Below, piece by piece: positions 43,201 through 51,764 of a stretch of DNA of 64,000 nt. The translations under genes and the position numbers were made by a program. A model generated the notes under the pieces. The model worked only from the letters and a program-made list of their open reading frames with translations, was not told the origin of the DNA and did no database searches. This stretch comes from JABMRP01 sp964444795 (GTDB lineage: Bacteria; Planctomycetota; Planctomycetia; Pirellulales; Thermoguttaceae), in contig CAYUIQ010000012.1 in assembly GCA_964444795.1 (NCBI GenBank), positions 1 through 64,000 of the forward strand. Reading direction: 5' to 3'. The stretch's first letter is position 1. Each line of letters opens with the position of its first letter.

Positions 43201-43628
43201 GCGACACGGGGCCTCGCATGATCGACTTCGCCGCTGACGTTCAGCCGACCCTCGACAAGCATTGTGTCGGTTGTCACAGTGGCACCGAACCCAAGGGACA
43301 CCTGGACCTTGTCGGCGTGCCGACCCAGAAATTCAGCAGCTCCTTTCTCCACTTGATCGATAGCGGCCTGGTCAGTTACAGGGACTGCCGCTACGGCGCC
43401 GCCCATTTCCTGGCCGTGCCGCCGCTGACGCACGGTTCGCATCGCAGCAAGCTGACCGACCGGATTCTCAAGGACCCCTGCCAGGCGAATCTCACCCGCG
43501 AGGAGTTCATCAAGATCGTCACCTGGATCGACGCCAACGTCCCGTACTACGGCACCTACCGGGGCCAGAGAAATCCTTACGACAAGGATCATCCCGAGTT
43601 TCGCGCGCTGCCGTTGGCTGGGAAGTAG
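40263..43628 (+). CDS. HzsA-related secreted haem protein (duplicated N-terminal module)
   Basis: 1121 residues. Signal peptide, then two copies of the carbohydrate-binding-like module (about 28-165, IPAWAFERGNVLIRA; about 205-360, IPACTFERGNARVFA), where the paralogue at 34737 has one. The propeller (about 400-790; DLSFDAKKVVFTYRTED, FNDMDPVYLPNGKIMFASTRA, YTRWEYVDKG) and a C-terminal part with CIGCH (947) and CVGCH (1001) follow. Between propeller and haem part, a 62-bp palindrome (42729-42790) is inserted in frame and adds about 23 residues that the paralogue lacks. The neighbours are a TPR gene and a PQQ-type propeller gene. Confidence 0.85.
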   Translation: MQCVRFLSLPTIFVFTILASLSTAHAEPGSLVIPAWAFERGNVLIRANPAQYADAGPVVVSGPEEPWGWTVEYEIDVPVTATYTLQVCYAAGEGRPVDVFFDGQEMGKSCMGVTLDWPKWEGLNRNDAWRKLQPIAAGKHIVKIARGGPLPNLVAVRLDTPTDFPEGWKPPVFKVRDMAAIPVADRKAFSEVAVLPTPLDITPLPKPAGSLEIPACTFERGNARVFASPDEHADAGPVIGGGPEGSGEVSAEYDIDFPVDGEYTLQMRYAAAEARPVDIWLDGRRVGTGCTGVTIGTRPTEYPVRLSWSSRSATWEGLADHRKGTLVKLSVTKGKHILKLTRRGPLPHLTALRFDTQTAFPKDWTPTERKVDLSRVPPRFHSVFLPPDAVNTAALRLAIEDTTSNFGPEYPGGRQYLEQLSQLGAKPSATEDDLKALRVRAMMAHPALAFDKLLFVKRPDKGYGHTYSDQHGKDLGGSLCVLSPVSPEGKVTPLVPQLEGGLFDRFDLSFDAKKVVFTYRTEDTPFRIYEIDIDPAAGKMVPGSLRQLTFGGDEEDEAMRCQVAGQPSGFNDMDPVYLPNGKIMFASTRAERIVFCAPGATVTTLYLMDADGGNLHRISESPVNETAPSVLDDGRVIYTRWEYVDKGLGNGQSLWAVRPDGSGSDHVYKNNTVYPAGMSSARSIPGSRQIVTVAGNHHFTAIGPVVLVDARRSRNSTDAMTCLTPEIGYPPSMGYPETGFGTFMDPFPFSETFFLVSHRPKALQKEPGGYGLYALDAWGNRALLYRDPEFGCFEPIPLRPRRRPADVASVAAMNRTASSGDGVRWTSKPVGNAGATGLEAHRTKTASLYIQDIYQGMTGIERGRVKYVRVMGALQWPWDQHGISWSLGTDPHRKKIHGLATVHEDGSAHFTVPAEENLLFQALDENFMALQQMPTFINLMPGEKRGCIGCHELRRNAPAANATPPLAMTMAAQTLVPQPGDTGPRMIDFAADVQPTLDKHCVGCHSGTEPKGHLDLVGVPTQKFSSSFLHLIDSGLVSYRDCRYGAAHFLAVPPLTHGSHRSKLTDRILKDPCQANLTREEFIKIVTWIDANVPYYGTYRGQRNPYDKDHPEFRALPLAGK
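42729..42790. repeat. REP-like palindrome inserted within a coding sequence
   Basis: The left arm 42729-42753 and right arm 42766-42790 are 25 bases each, reverse complements at 24 positions, around a 12-base loop. The arms begin GTACGATGGACTTCCAAGCC. In this position the paralogous gene at 34737 has a plain linker, so the palindrome is an insertion. The frame stays open through it. Confidence 0.85.
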
Positions 43629-43725
43629 ACGATGACGACCGCAATGAACGGCCGCCGTGGCTGTGATTCCGGGTTGAGTTTACCGATTCCGTACTCTCTG
43701 TCGAGGCATCAGAAGGAACCAAAGA

Positions 43726-45036
43726 ATGTTGAACCTCCGCAAGCTGCTAGCTCCGTTTTTCACTTTGACCCTCGTTGCCGTTCCATGGGCCGACGTCTTG
43801 CCAGCCGCCGAGACCAACGCCCCAAGCTGGCCCCGGTTTCACGGGCCCAAGGGAGACAACCATTCGACCGAAACCGGCCTGTTGAAGCGGTGGCCGCCGG
43901 AAGGACCGAAGTTGCTCTGGACCGTCGAGAAACTCGGCTTCGGCTACTCCAGTGTCACCATCGCCCACGACACGATCTACACCGCCGGAAACATCGACGT
44001 GAACACGGCCACCGACGCGGATGCGAAACCCGACGAGCGCACGGCCATTACCGCCCTGGACCTCGACGGAAAGATCCGCTGGCGGTTCACCGAATACCCG
44101 GCCTTCGTGGGGCACATGCTCGGCACCCGGGCAACCCCGACGATCGACGGCGACCGGCTCTATCACAAGACGCCGGTGGGCGACGTCTTTTGCCTCAACG
44201 CCAAGACGGGCGAGAAGATATGGGGGCTGAACATCCTGGAGAAGTTCGGCTCGGAGAACATTCAATGGGCCCTGGCCGAATCGCTGCTGGTCGACGGCGA
44301 TCGCGTGATTTGCTGTCCCGGCGGACCCGAGACCGCCGTGGTCGCGTTGGACAAAATGACCGGCCGGACGGTCTGGAAATCGGCCAGCGCCGAGGGGGAT
44401 CTGGCCAGCTACAGTTCGCCGATCCTGGTCGAGCATCAGGGGCTGCGAATCATCCTCACGATGACCGCAAAGGCGTTGATCGGTGTCAGCGCCGACGCCG
44501 GCAAGCTGTTGTTCCGGTTTCCCCACGAGACCATGCACGACGCCGCCGTGGCCAACCCCGTCTTTCACGATGGGCAGGTGTTCATCAGTACCGGATATCG
44601 CGGCGGGTCGGTGGCGGTGAAGCTCACGGTCACCGGCGATGACGTGACCGCCGAGAAAGTCTGGGGCTCCGGGGAGTTGGACAACCATCACGGGGGCGTG
44701 ATCCTGGTCGACGGCTATCTCTACGGTGCGGCCCACAATTTCAACAAGGCCAAGTGGATCTGCCTCGACTGGAAGACCGGCGAGATGAAGTACGCCGAGG
44801 AGGGGGTGGGCAAAGGGTCGGCCACCTACGCCGACGGAATGCTCTATACGCTAAGTTCACGGCACATCATGGGGCTGGTCAAAGCCACCCCCGACGCCCA
44901 CGAACTGAGCGGCCGGTTCGAGATCCCCGACCTGGGCAAGAGCACCTCGCGGTCTCATCCGGTGATCTGCGGCGGGCGGCTGTACATCCGCCACAACGAG
45001 TACTTGTACGCCTACGACGTGAAAGCGGCTCCCTGA
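43726..45036 (+). CDS. Secreted PQQ-type beta-propeller protein (BamB-like)
   Basis: 436 residues. Signal peptide (APFFTLTLVAVPWADVLPAAE), then WPRFHGPKGDNHSTETGLLKRWP, the usual opening of planctomycete PQQ-like propellers. Blade repeats recur with GDRLYHKTPVGDVFCLNAKTG, GGPETAVVALDKMTGRTVW and YADGMLYTLSSRHIMGLV. Such proteins act as scaffolds or as quinoprotein-like oxidoreductases; no cofactor can be assigned from the sequence. It is 97 bases after an HzsA-related gene on the same strand, possibly co-transcribed. A PQQ-like fragment elsewhere (59497-59625) is a remnant of a relative. Confidence 0.83.
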   Translation: MLNLRKLLAPFFTLTLVAVPWADVLPAAETNAPSWPRFHGPKGDNHSTETGLLKRWPPEGPKLLWTVEKLGFGYSSVTIAHDTIYTAGNIDVNTATDADAKPDERTAITALDLDGKIRWRFTEYPAFVGHMLGTRATPTIDGDRLYHKTPVGDVFCLNAKTGEKIWGLNILEKFGSENIQWALAESLLVDGDRVICCPGGPETAVVALDKMTGRTVWKSASAEGDLASYSSPILVEHQGLRIILTMTAKALIGVSADAGKLLFRFPHETMHDAAVANPVFHDGQVFISTGYRGGSVAVKLTVTGDDVTAEKVWGSGELDNHHGGVILVDGYLYGAAHNFNKAKWICLDWKTGEMKYAEEGVGKGSATYADGMLYTLSSRHIMGLVKATPDAHELSGRFEIPDLGKSTSRSHPVICGGRLYIRHNEYLYAYDVKAAP

Positions 45037-45060
45037 CCCCGATCGCCGTCCGATCGGGTC
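45035..45060. terminator. Hairpin between convergent genes
   Basis: GACCCCGATCG pairs with CGATCGGGTC with one bulged base, directly at the end of the PQQ-type gene and before the convergent GH95 gene. No T tract, so termination is only a possibility. Confidence 0.35.
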
Positions 45061-45142
45061 CGCCGGCCATACGGCACGCCGTCGTGATGCCGAAGAGTGT
45101 CGAAGCGACAATGCTTCGTCCTCTCATTTGAAATCGCTCCGA

Positions 45143-47581
45143 TTAGAAATGGATGGTGTAGCGAACGCCGGGGATCGTTTTGAAGAAAAGGTAGCCCGAC
45201 GCATGTTCGTGGACGGCCACGTCGTCCGCAGTGTCGCGGACTTTCAGGCCCTCGCGTTTCATAATCCGGAAGTCATTGCCGGCCAGGGAGAGGACCCGGG
45301 CCTCCAACGGTTTTCCGTCCTTCCACGCCAGATCGATTTCGAACGCACCACGGGCGCGCAGGCCTCGGAACGACCCCGTGTTCCAGGCTTCCGGCAACGC
45401 CGGCAGCAACCGCACGACGTGTTCGGGGCCGTGGCTCTGAAGGAGCATCTCGGCAATCCCGGCCGTGCCGCCCAGGTTGCCGTCGATCTCGAAGACACGC
45501 CCCGGCCAGCAGGCGTCCATTAGATTGGGAAAGGCGTTGCGGCCGATCAAGCGGCTCAAATAGGCGTGGGCCGTTTCTCCGTCACAGAGCCGGGCGTGGA
45601 AATTGACTTTCCAGGCGTTGCTCCAGCCCACGTCACCACCCGATCCGCGTCGCTGGAGCGTCTTCCCTGCCGCCGTGAACAATTCGGGGTTATTGGGATT
45701 GATCGTGGAAAACGGGTGCAGGCCGATCAGGTGGGAGACGTGACGATGACGTGGATCGCGCTCCTGGTAATCCTCGATCCATTCCTGGATGGTGCCGTCT
45801 TCCCCTATCTTCAAGGGCGGCAGCTTTGCCAGAGCCGCGGCCAGTTCTCCGCGAAACTCCTCGTCCGTACCCAAAGTCGTCGCCCCTTGCATCGCCGCAT
45901 CGAGAACCACGCGCACCAGGGTCATGTGGTACGTCGATCCCCGCGTGATTCGCACGGCCTTCTTCGTTACCGGATGGATATACTGATTCTCCGGCGACGT
46001 GGAAGGGACAATGACCAGGAAGCCGTCCTGGTCCTCGACGAGGTAGTCCAGGATGAACCGCGCCGCGCCCTTGAGGACGGAATATGCGCGGTCCCCGAGG
46101 AAAGCTCTGTCCTGTGTGAACTCGTAGTGGCGCCAGAGGGTCATGGCCATCCAGGCTCCGGCCAGCGGATCCAGCACGCCGTTGATAAACTGTGAATCCA
46201 GAGTCGAACCGCTCGGTGTCGTTCGACCGAACGGATTGGTGGCGGTGTAGGCTACCCAACCATTGGACTGGTACGACTTGCGCGCCGTCGCTTGACCTTT
46301 TTCCGTCAGTAGCGAGAACCAATCCGTCAACGGCTCGACCGTTTCCGACAGGTTGCAGAGGTCCGCGGGCCAGTAGTTCATCTGCAGGTTGATGTTCAGA
46401 TGATAGTCGGCCTCCCACGGAGCCCACATCGGTTCGCTCCAGATTCCCTGTAGGTTGGCGGGCAAACGTCCGGGTCGACGGGAACTGCTCATCAACAGAT
46501 AGCGACCGTATTGAAAATAGAGCGCGGCCAGTCCGGGATCTTCCGCTCCCTTCTCCAGCGAGGCCAGACGCTCGTTCGTGGGAAGTCGGTCCCGCGCGGA
46601 TGTGCCGAGATCCATCGATACCCGGTCAAAAAGGGATCGATGTTCCGCCACGTGATCCCGCCGGATTTCCTCCCATGACTTCTTGGCCGCCGTCTTCAGG
46701 ATGTTGTCGGCGATTTTCCCGGGATCGATTGAGCGGTCGAAGTTCATCTCGTCGAGGTTGTAGTCCGTAGCGGCGGTGAAAAGGAGGATGGCCTCATCGG
46801 CGGCATCGATCACCAACGTATCCTCATCGGCGTTGACCGTTCCGCCCTGTGTTCGGACCAGGAGCCGCGCGGCGAACTTCATGTGGGGACCACCCGGCCC
46901 CGACCCGCCCGGGTTGTCATCCCGCGCCTTGGGGGCGGCAATGTCGATGATCTGTCCGTCCAGGTGCAAGCGGTCTGGTCCGGATGATGTCACCCGGATA
47001 TCCTTCTTCCGGGTCAGACGCACGCGAGCGCTCAGCGTGCCCGGGGTGTCGGTGGTCAGCCTCACGGCCATCACGTCATCAACCGCCGAGATCAAGATTT
47101 CGCGTTGTCGGCGGGCGTCCCCGATGCGGTATTGCACGCGTGCGATCCCCGTCTGGAGATCGAGCTCGCGCCGGTAGTCCCGAGGCTCCTGGCCATGTTT
47201 CATCTCGATCCAAAGATCGGCCAGCGGCTCGTAGGAGCGAAACGAGGTGGGGCTCTTGGTGAGCTTCTCCAGACCGAGTTGCCGGGCCTCTTCAATCTTG
47301 CCCTCCAGCACAAGTTTCTGCAGGGTTCCGAGGTTGTCGGAGAAGTTATCCGGGTAGGTATCGACCGGTTCTCCCGCCCAAAGGCTCTCTTCGTTGAGTT
47401 GTAGCCGTTCGGTCGACACGCCGCCAAAGACCATGGCGCCAAGGCGTCCGTTGCCCAGAGGCAGCGATTCAACCCAACGACTGGCCGGCTGCTCGTACCA
47501 GGTCTTGCAGTTGCTCTCCTGGGCCGAAACGGACAGTGCCCGAAGCAGCACGAGGCATAGGATCGTCCCGGTTCGGTTCAT
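45143..47581 (-). CDS. Glycoside hydrolase family 95, alpha-L-fucosidase-like
   Basis: 812 residues, full GH95 size. Signal peptide, then the N-terminal sandwich (WYEQPASRWVESLPLGNGRLGAMVFGG, LQLNEESLWAG) and an alpha/alpha barrel. Active-site motifs of the 1,2-alpha-L-fucosidase type are present: NINLQMNYWPAD (about 397-408), the glutamate in STSPENQY (about 532) and the aspartate in EIDGNLGGTAGIAEMLL (about 700). Activity on alpha-L-galactosides is also known in the family. GGAAGGTGG precedes the ATG at 47581. It lies 53 bases downstream of a GH29 gene, giving a fucosidase pair. Confidence 0.92.
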   Translation of the reverse strand: MNRTGTILCLVLLRALSVSAQESNCKTWYEQPASRWVESLPLGNGRLGAMVFGGVSTERLQLNEESLWAGEPVDTYPDNFSDNLGTLQKLVLEGKIEEARQLGLEKLTKSPTSFRSYEPLADLWIEMKHGQEPRDYRRELDLQTGIARVQYRIGDARRQREILISAVDDVMAVRLTTDTPGTLSARVRLTRKKDIRVTSSGPDRLHLDGQIIDIAAPKARDDNPGGSGPGGPHMKFAARLLVRTQGGTVNADEDTLVIDAADEAILLFTAATDYNLDEMNFDRSIDPGKIADNILKTAAKKSWEEIRRDHVAEHRSLFDRVSMDLGTSARDRLPTNERLASLEKGAEDPGLAALYFQYGRYLLMSSSRRPGRLPANLQGIWSEPMWAPWEADYHLNINLQMNYWPADLCNLSETVEPLTDWFSLLTEKGQATARKSYQSNGWVAYTATNPFGRTTPSGSTLDSQFINGVLDPLAGAWMAMTLWRHYEFTQDRAFLGDRAYSVLKGAARFILDYLVEDQDGFLVIVPSTSPENQYIHPVTKKAVRITRGSTYHMTLVRVVLDAAMQGATTLGTDEEFRGELAAALAKLPPLKIGEDGTIQEWIEDYQERDPRHRHVSHLIGLHPFSTINPNNPELFTAAGKTLQRRGSGGDVGWSNAWKVNFHARLCDGETAHAYLSRLIGRNAFPNLMDACWPGRVFEIDGNLGGTAGIAEMLLQSHGPEHVVRLLPALPEAWNTGSFRGLRARGAFEIDLAWKDGKPLEARVLSLAGNDFRIMKREGLKVRDTADDVAVHEHASGYLFFKTIPGVRYTIHF

Positions 47582-47634
47582 AATCCACCTTCCTTTCATC
47601 TGGCCATTACGGCTTTCGCTCAATTCTATCCGAA

Positions 47635-49053
47635 CTACTCCTCACCTACCATGAAACAGGAGAAGGAACGAATCTTCGGGGGCGCCAAAGACTTGGTAAT
47701 ACGCAATCGCAGACTGGAGACGGTCCGCGGCTCGAAACGGTAAATCCACTTGTGGCCGATCACGGTGCCTTCCGCCAGCTTAACCCATTCCTCCCCGACC
47801 ATTCCTTCCACGACATGATCCCGGACCCGCTCGCCGTGGGCGATTTGCTCCTGCAAGATGACATGGTCGATCTCCCGCGGCTTCGGCAACGTCAGGGTAA
47901 CGACCTCTCCTTCGACGTCGTTGACGACGGCGACCGGGTTGCGGAACCGCTCCCGAAGTTTCTTGCCGAACTCGATCAGGGCCTTGGCGTCGGCTTGGGG
48001 GATGGTGCCGTCCGGTTTGATGACGACGCCGATGATCAGGTTGGCGTTGCGGCCAACGGAGGTATAGTACTTCTGGATGAGAACGTCCGGCGGATAGACG
48101 ATGTGGTCCTGGCCCGGTTTATAGAACCAGTTGTGTCCCCGGTAACCTCGCAACGGGATATCGACGATCGCGGGCGACCAGCAACTGCCGTCTGGATCGC
48201 CTCTGCCGAGGTATCGCTTCCAGGTCTGGCTGTTATGCGAGAGGTCTCCCGTGTCCAGCCCGGGCATGGTTGCATGGCAGGGAACGCCGGCATGGCCCGA
48301 TTCATTGCCGACCCAGCGGACGTCGGACCGGGCACTGCTGTGGTAGAAGATCCCGTCGGGTTGGTATTTCTCGAAAATGGGGAGCAGATTTCCGCCGCCT
48401 TCGGCCGGCGTCTTGTTTCCCGCATCGAACCAGACGTGAAAGATATCACCATAGCCGGTCATCAGTTCGGTGAACTGTTTCTCGGCAATGCGGTTGTACG
48501 CTTCCTGCTGGGGCGTTCCTTTGCCTTTCCCCCACTTGACATAATGCCCCCACAGTTCCTGATGCGCGTTGCGATGCGTACTGAAGAAAATCCCCGGAAG
48601 CACGTCGGCCTTGCGGCAGGAGGCGACGAAATTGCCGACCACATCTCCCTTGCCGCCACGCCAGGGGCTCTGCTTGAGGCTATAAGGATACGCATCGCTT
48701 TGCCACTGCATAAAGCCGCTGAAATGGGTGCCCGTGAAGAGAGCATACTTGGCGCCGGCGGCATTAGCCACGGCGAGCCACTGGTCCGTATCCAGCTTCG
48801 ACGGATGGTACTCGGCCGGATCGACGCGCTGCCGGTGCGTGTTGTTGGGGGTGTAGATTTCGGCCGCAATCGGCAGATCGAAGCAGAAGAGCAAGCCGAT
48901 TTCGCAATCTTGCCAGACGAGCTGCGCCGGTGTGGGGGTGGAAATGGCCGGCGCAGTCTCAGGCACCGTCTCCGCACGAACGGCCGAAGTGCTCCACACC
49001 ACACGGGCGATGGTCAGGGTAAAGGTGAATAGCAGTCTCGTTCGCTGTGTCAT
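47635..49053 (-). CDS. Glycoside hydrolase family 29, alpha-L-fucosidase
   Basis: 472 residues with a signal peptide. GH29 is a retaining TIM-barrel enzyme that releases L-fucose. The barrel shows WLAVANAAGAKYALFTGTHFSGF, the conserved STHRNAHQELWGHYV region and the nucleophile aspartate in IFHVWFDAGNKT (about 207). A beta-sandwich tail with EIDHVILQEQIAHGERVRDH resembles the F5/8-type C terminus of the family. GGGAGG lies before the ATG. It is probably the first gene of the GH29-GH95 operon. Confidence 0.92.
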   Translation of the reverse strand: MTQRTRLLFTFTLTIARVVWSTSAVRAETVPETAPAISTPTPAQLVWQDCEIGLLFCFDLPIAAEIYTPNNTHRQRVDPAEYHPSKLDTDQWLAVANAAGAKYALFTGTHFSGFMQWQSDAYPYSLKQSPWRGGKGDVVGNFVASCRKADVLPGIFFSTHRNAHQELWGHYVKWGKGKGTPQQEAYNRIAEKQFTELMTGYGDIFHVWFDAGNKTPAEGGGNLLPIFEKYQPDGIFYHSSARSDVRWVGNESGHAGVPCHATMPGLDTGDLSHNSQTWKRYLGRGDPDGSCWSPAIVDIPLRGYRGHNWFYKPGQDHIVYPPDVLIQKYYTSVGRNANLIIGVVIKPDGTIPQADAKALIEFGKKLRERFRNPVAVVNDVEGEVVTLTLPKPREIDHVILQEQIAHGERVRDHVVEGMVGEEWVKLAEGTVIGHKWIYRFEPRTVSSLRLRITKSLAPPKIRSFSCFMVGEE

Positions 49054-49404
49054 AAATGCCTCCCGTGGCGATTAGTCATTCATCCCTCAATAGAGCCCCG
49101 GGGGTGCCGCTTGTCAACTTTTGCGGCAACCCCGGCAAGGTCGATGTCGCTCTTGGAACGGAGCCGGCCTTTGGGGCAAACGGGGATCTTCACCGATCAG
49201 GCCGTTCCCGCGGCGCCCGCTGCTTTTCCTCTCGCCCCACCGTGACGACCAACCTCCACGCCCCGTGGACTGCCCCGCAAATCGTCAACGCCTTCCCAAA
49301 CGAGGAGACACCTTGTTTTCTCATTCGCGCTCGTGATGGTGAAACAGCCGGGTTCGCGTGCGACTCCGTGCTTCCGCGTGGCCATTCTCTCGGCCGTCAC
49401 CCAA
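49054..49404. other. Spacer between divergent GH29 and galactosidase-like genes
   Basis: About 350 bases with no supported gene; one 125-codon frame from 49056 overlaps the GH29 ribosome site and resembles nothing. The start region must hold the GH29 promoter. Confidence 0.45.
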
Positions 49405-49434
49405 TTCGACACATGTCCTGCCGGCTGGTATAAT
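49405..49434 (+). promoter_or_regulatory. Promoter of the galactosidase-like gene
   Basis: TTCGAC (49405-49410), 18 bases and TATAAT (49429-49434), preceded by TGG as an extended -10 element. The start codon lies about 73 bases downstream. Confidence 0.5.
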
Positions 49435-49506
49435 TCGCGGATGGAGTTTCTGGGAAGGACACCCCCTCTGTTGTTTGAAGTTTCCCGCGAAAAGGAGAAC
49501 GAGACA

Positions 49507-51711
49507 ATGATACTTCCGAGATCGTTATTCACCATGACTCTGATCGCTGGCTTGATGGGCTTCTTTTCGACTGCTTACGCCGGGGGCGTCGCTCCGCCGC
49601 CCAACTCCGCCGCCACTGCTCGGTGGGATGCCGCGACGGGCCGTCTGACGCTCGAATACCACGGCGCCGAGATCTTCATCGCCGCCGTCACGGCCAAAGA
49701 CGCCGACGGAAAGAGCGCGGCCGTCAAGTGTGACTCAAAGGCGGATACCGCGGACGAAAAGGTTGGGCAGGTGCTTACCTTCACCCCGGCCGAGGCAAAA
49801 GAAGGCACGACGCTGGTACTCGCCGGCACGGCCGTCGGCAGTGATGAGGCGTTCCCGGCCGAGACCGATTCCGAAGCACAGAAGCGGTTTCCGTACGTTC
49901 GCAACAGCGTGGGTCCCAGCCGCAACCTGCGCAACAATGCCGTCTACGATCGCCGCTGGGACTGGGTTCTGATCGGCCCGGCCGACGGGGCGACGCGGAT
50001 CGAGCCGAAGATCGACGAAGATACGAAGCGAACATTCGGCGTGGAATGCAAGGGCGACCGTATCGAGCTCGTCTTCCGCCCGCGTTTCTACCAGAAGCAC
50101 CTGGGCTTCAAGTATTACCAGCCCTGGACCTACAAGGTGTGGAAGGGTTCGCCTACGGGATACTGCACCTGGTGGTCGTACCGTGGCGGCTTCACGCAGG
50201 AGACGCTCGACGCGATGCTGGCCGTGTTTCGCCAGAAGCATCTTCCCGACTTCGGCTATGACTACATGCAGTTCGACAACTGCTACCAGCAGGGCAACGG
50301 TAGTTGTCCGGAAAACTGGTTGAATTGGGACAAGCGGAAGTATCCCGGCGGCTGGCAGTACGCCGTCAAGGCCATCCGCGAAGCCGGGATGAAACCCGGC
50401 ATCTGGGTGCATCGCATCCACCGCCCCGGCGACCCACACGTCGCCGATATCGTCAAGGAGCACCCGGACTGGTTCGTGCAAAAACCCGACGGCTCGCTCG
50501 TCAGCCACCACGGGTTCCACATGCTCGACACCACCAATGAGGAGGCGGTCGACAACATGATCCGCAAACTCTACAGCGGGCTGAAGCAGCAGGGCTGGGA
50601 CTACGTGAAGATCGACGGGACCGGCGACCTGCTTCGTGCATACCAGAACCCGCAATGCGACGAGTTCTTCAAGAACCACCCCACCACTCCCGAGCAGTCA
50701 CTGCGCAAGTGGGACATTGTCGCTCGCGAGGAATTGGGACCGGATGTCTACGTACTGGCTTGCCACACCGTCGGGAACGCCCGGCATGTCATCGGATTGG
50801 TGGACGGCGGCCGGCTGAGCAACGACGGCTTCCAGCCGCGTACTCTGGCACAATACAATTTCTTGGAAGGCGTGGCCTGGCGGGGCGATCCCGACCACTG
50901 CGATGTCATGGGGACGTGGCTGATGGACGAGGACGCCATGATGCCGGTCTTCGCTACTGAGGAGCCGGTTCCGGTGCGAACGGTTGTTCGGCCGGCCATT
51001 TGCACCATGGCGGGCGCCGTGCTCATGCTCAGCGACAAGGTGGAGGTCTATCAGGACGACGGGAACATCGAGGGCATGAAGCGCAGCGCGCCCGTGCTGT
51101 TTACCGTTCCCGGGCAGCTCTACAGTTGCGGCCGCCAAACAGCCCCTTGGTGGCTGCAGGAGATCGACCGGCCCTTCGACCACTGGTCCGTGCTGGCGCG
51201 GTTCCAGTGGGGGGAGAAAGAGAAAGACAAGCACGTGTATCATTTCCAGGGCGTGCCGCAACAGGAGGTCAAGTTCGCGGACCTCGGCCTTCCCGCCGAC
51301 CGTGAATACGTGGTCTTCGAGTTCTGGAGCCAGAAGTTCCTTGGGAAGTCCAAGGGCTCGTTCACCGCACCGGCGATGAATGACAATAACGGACTGCAAG
51401 TCTTCGCTATCCGCGAGGCCCGCAAACATCCCTGGGTCCTCTCGACCACCCGCCACATCTCGCAGGGTGGCGTCAGCTTGTTGGACGAGCGCTGGGACGG
51501 CACCGCGAAGGTTCTCTCCGGAAAGAGCGCCGTGGTCGCCGGCGATCCGTACGTGATGACGGTCCATCTTCCGGATGACTTCCGTCTGCAAAGCGCCGAA
51601 TTTGGTGGTGTGAAAGCAGAGATCGCCAATCAAAAGGAAACCGCCACGGTCCGCATCGTCCCGTCGACAACGGAGACGCTCCAGTGGAAGATGACGTTTG
51701 CGAAGCCATAA
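49507..51711 (+). CDS. Secreted clan GH-D alpha-galactosidase-like enzyme
   Basis: 734 residues. Signal peptide (TLIAGLMGFFSTAYAGG), an N-terminal beta domain (about 30-215), then a TIM barrel of the GH27/GH36 type: WTYKVWKGSPTGYCTWWSYRGG, YDYMQFDNCYQ, PGIWVHRIHRPGD, HPDWFVQKPDGS and the putative nucleophile Asp370 in WDYVKIDGTGD. A C-terminal sandwich follows. The substrate is probably an alpha-galactoside; the exact family number cannot be given from sequence reading. The ATG at 49507 is chosen because AAGGAG precedes it and a signal peptide results. It is the first gene of a plus-strand glycan cluster. Confidence 0.82.
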   Translation: MILPRSLFTMTLIAGLMGFFSTAYAGGVAPPPNSAATARWDAATGRLTLEYHGAEIFIAAVTAKDADGKSAAVKCDSKADTADEKVGQVLTFTPAEAKEGTTLVLAGTAVGSDEAFPAETDSEAQKRFPYVRNSVGPSRNLRNNAVYDRRWDWVLIGPADGATRIEPKIDEDTKRTFGVECKGDRIELVFRPRFYQKHLGFKYYQPWTYKVWKGSPTGYCTWWSYRGGFTQETLDAMLAVFRQKHLPDFGYDYMQFDNCYQQGNGSCPENWLNWDKRKYPGGWQYAVKAIREAGMKPGIWVHRIHRPGDPHVADIVKEHPDWFVQKPDGSLVSHHGFHMLDTTNEEAVDNMIRKLYSGLKQQGWDYVKIDGTGDLLRAYQNPQCDEFFKNHPTTPEQSLRKWDIVAREELGPDVYVLACHTVGNARHVIGLVDGGRLSNDGFQPRTLAQYNFLEGVAWRGDPDHCDVMGTWLMDEDAMMPVFATEEPVPVRTVVRPAICTMAGAVLMLSDKVEVYQDDGNIEGMKRSAPVLFTVPGQLYSCGRQTAPWWLQEIDRPFDHWSVLARFQWGEKEKDKHVYHFQGVPQQEVKFADLGLPADREYVVFEFWSQKFLGKSKGSFTAPAMNDNNGLQVFAIREARKHPWVLSTTRHISQGGVSLLDERWDGTAKVLSGKSAVVAGDPYVMTVHLPDDFRLQSAEFGGVKAEIANQKETATVRIVPSTTETLQWKMTFAKP

Positions 51712-51764
51712 CCTCCAACGAACAGAAAGCATAGAGTAAACGAATAAGTGAAAGGAACGCAGCC

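Noticed and set aside
41784..43592. A 602-codon minus-strand frame
   Set aside because: It mirrors the HzsA-related gene on the plus strand, whose motifs and haem sites are clear.
49056..49433. A 125-codon plus-strand frame between GH29 and the galactosidase-like gene
   Set aside because: It begins inside the GH29 ribosome site, has no family features and ends at the downstream promoter.
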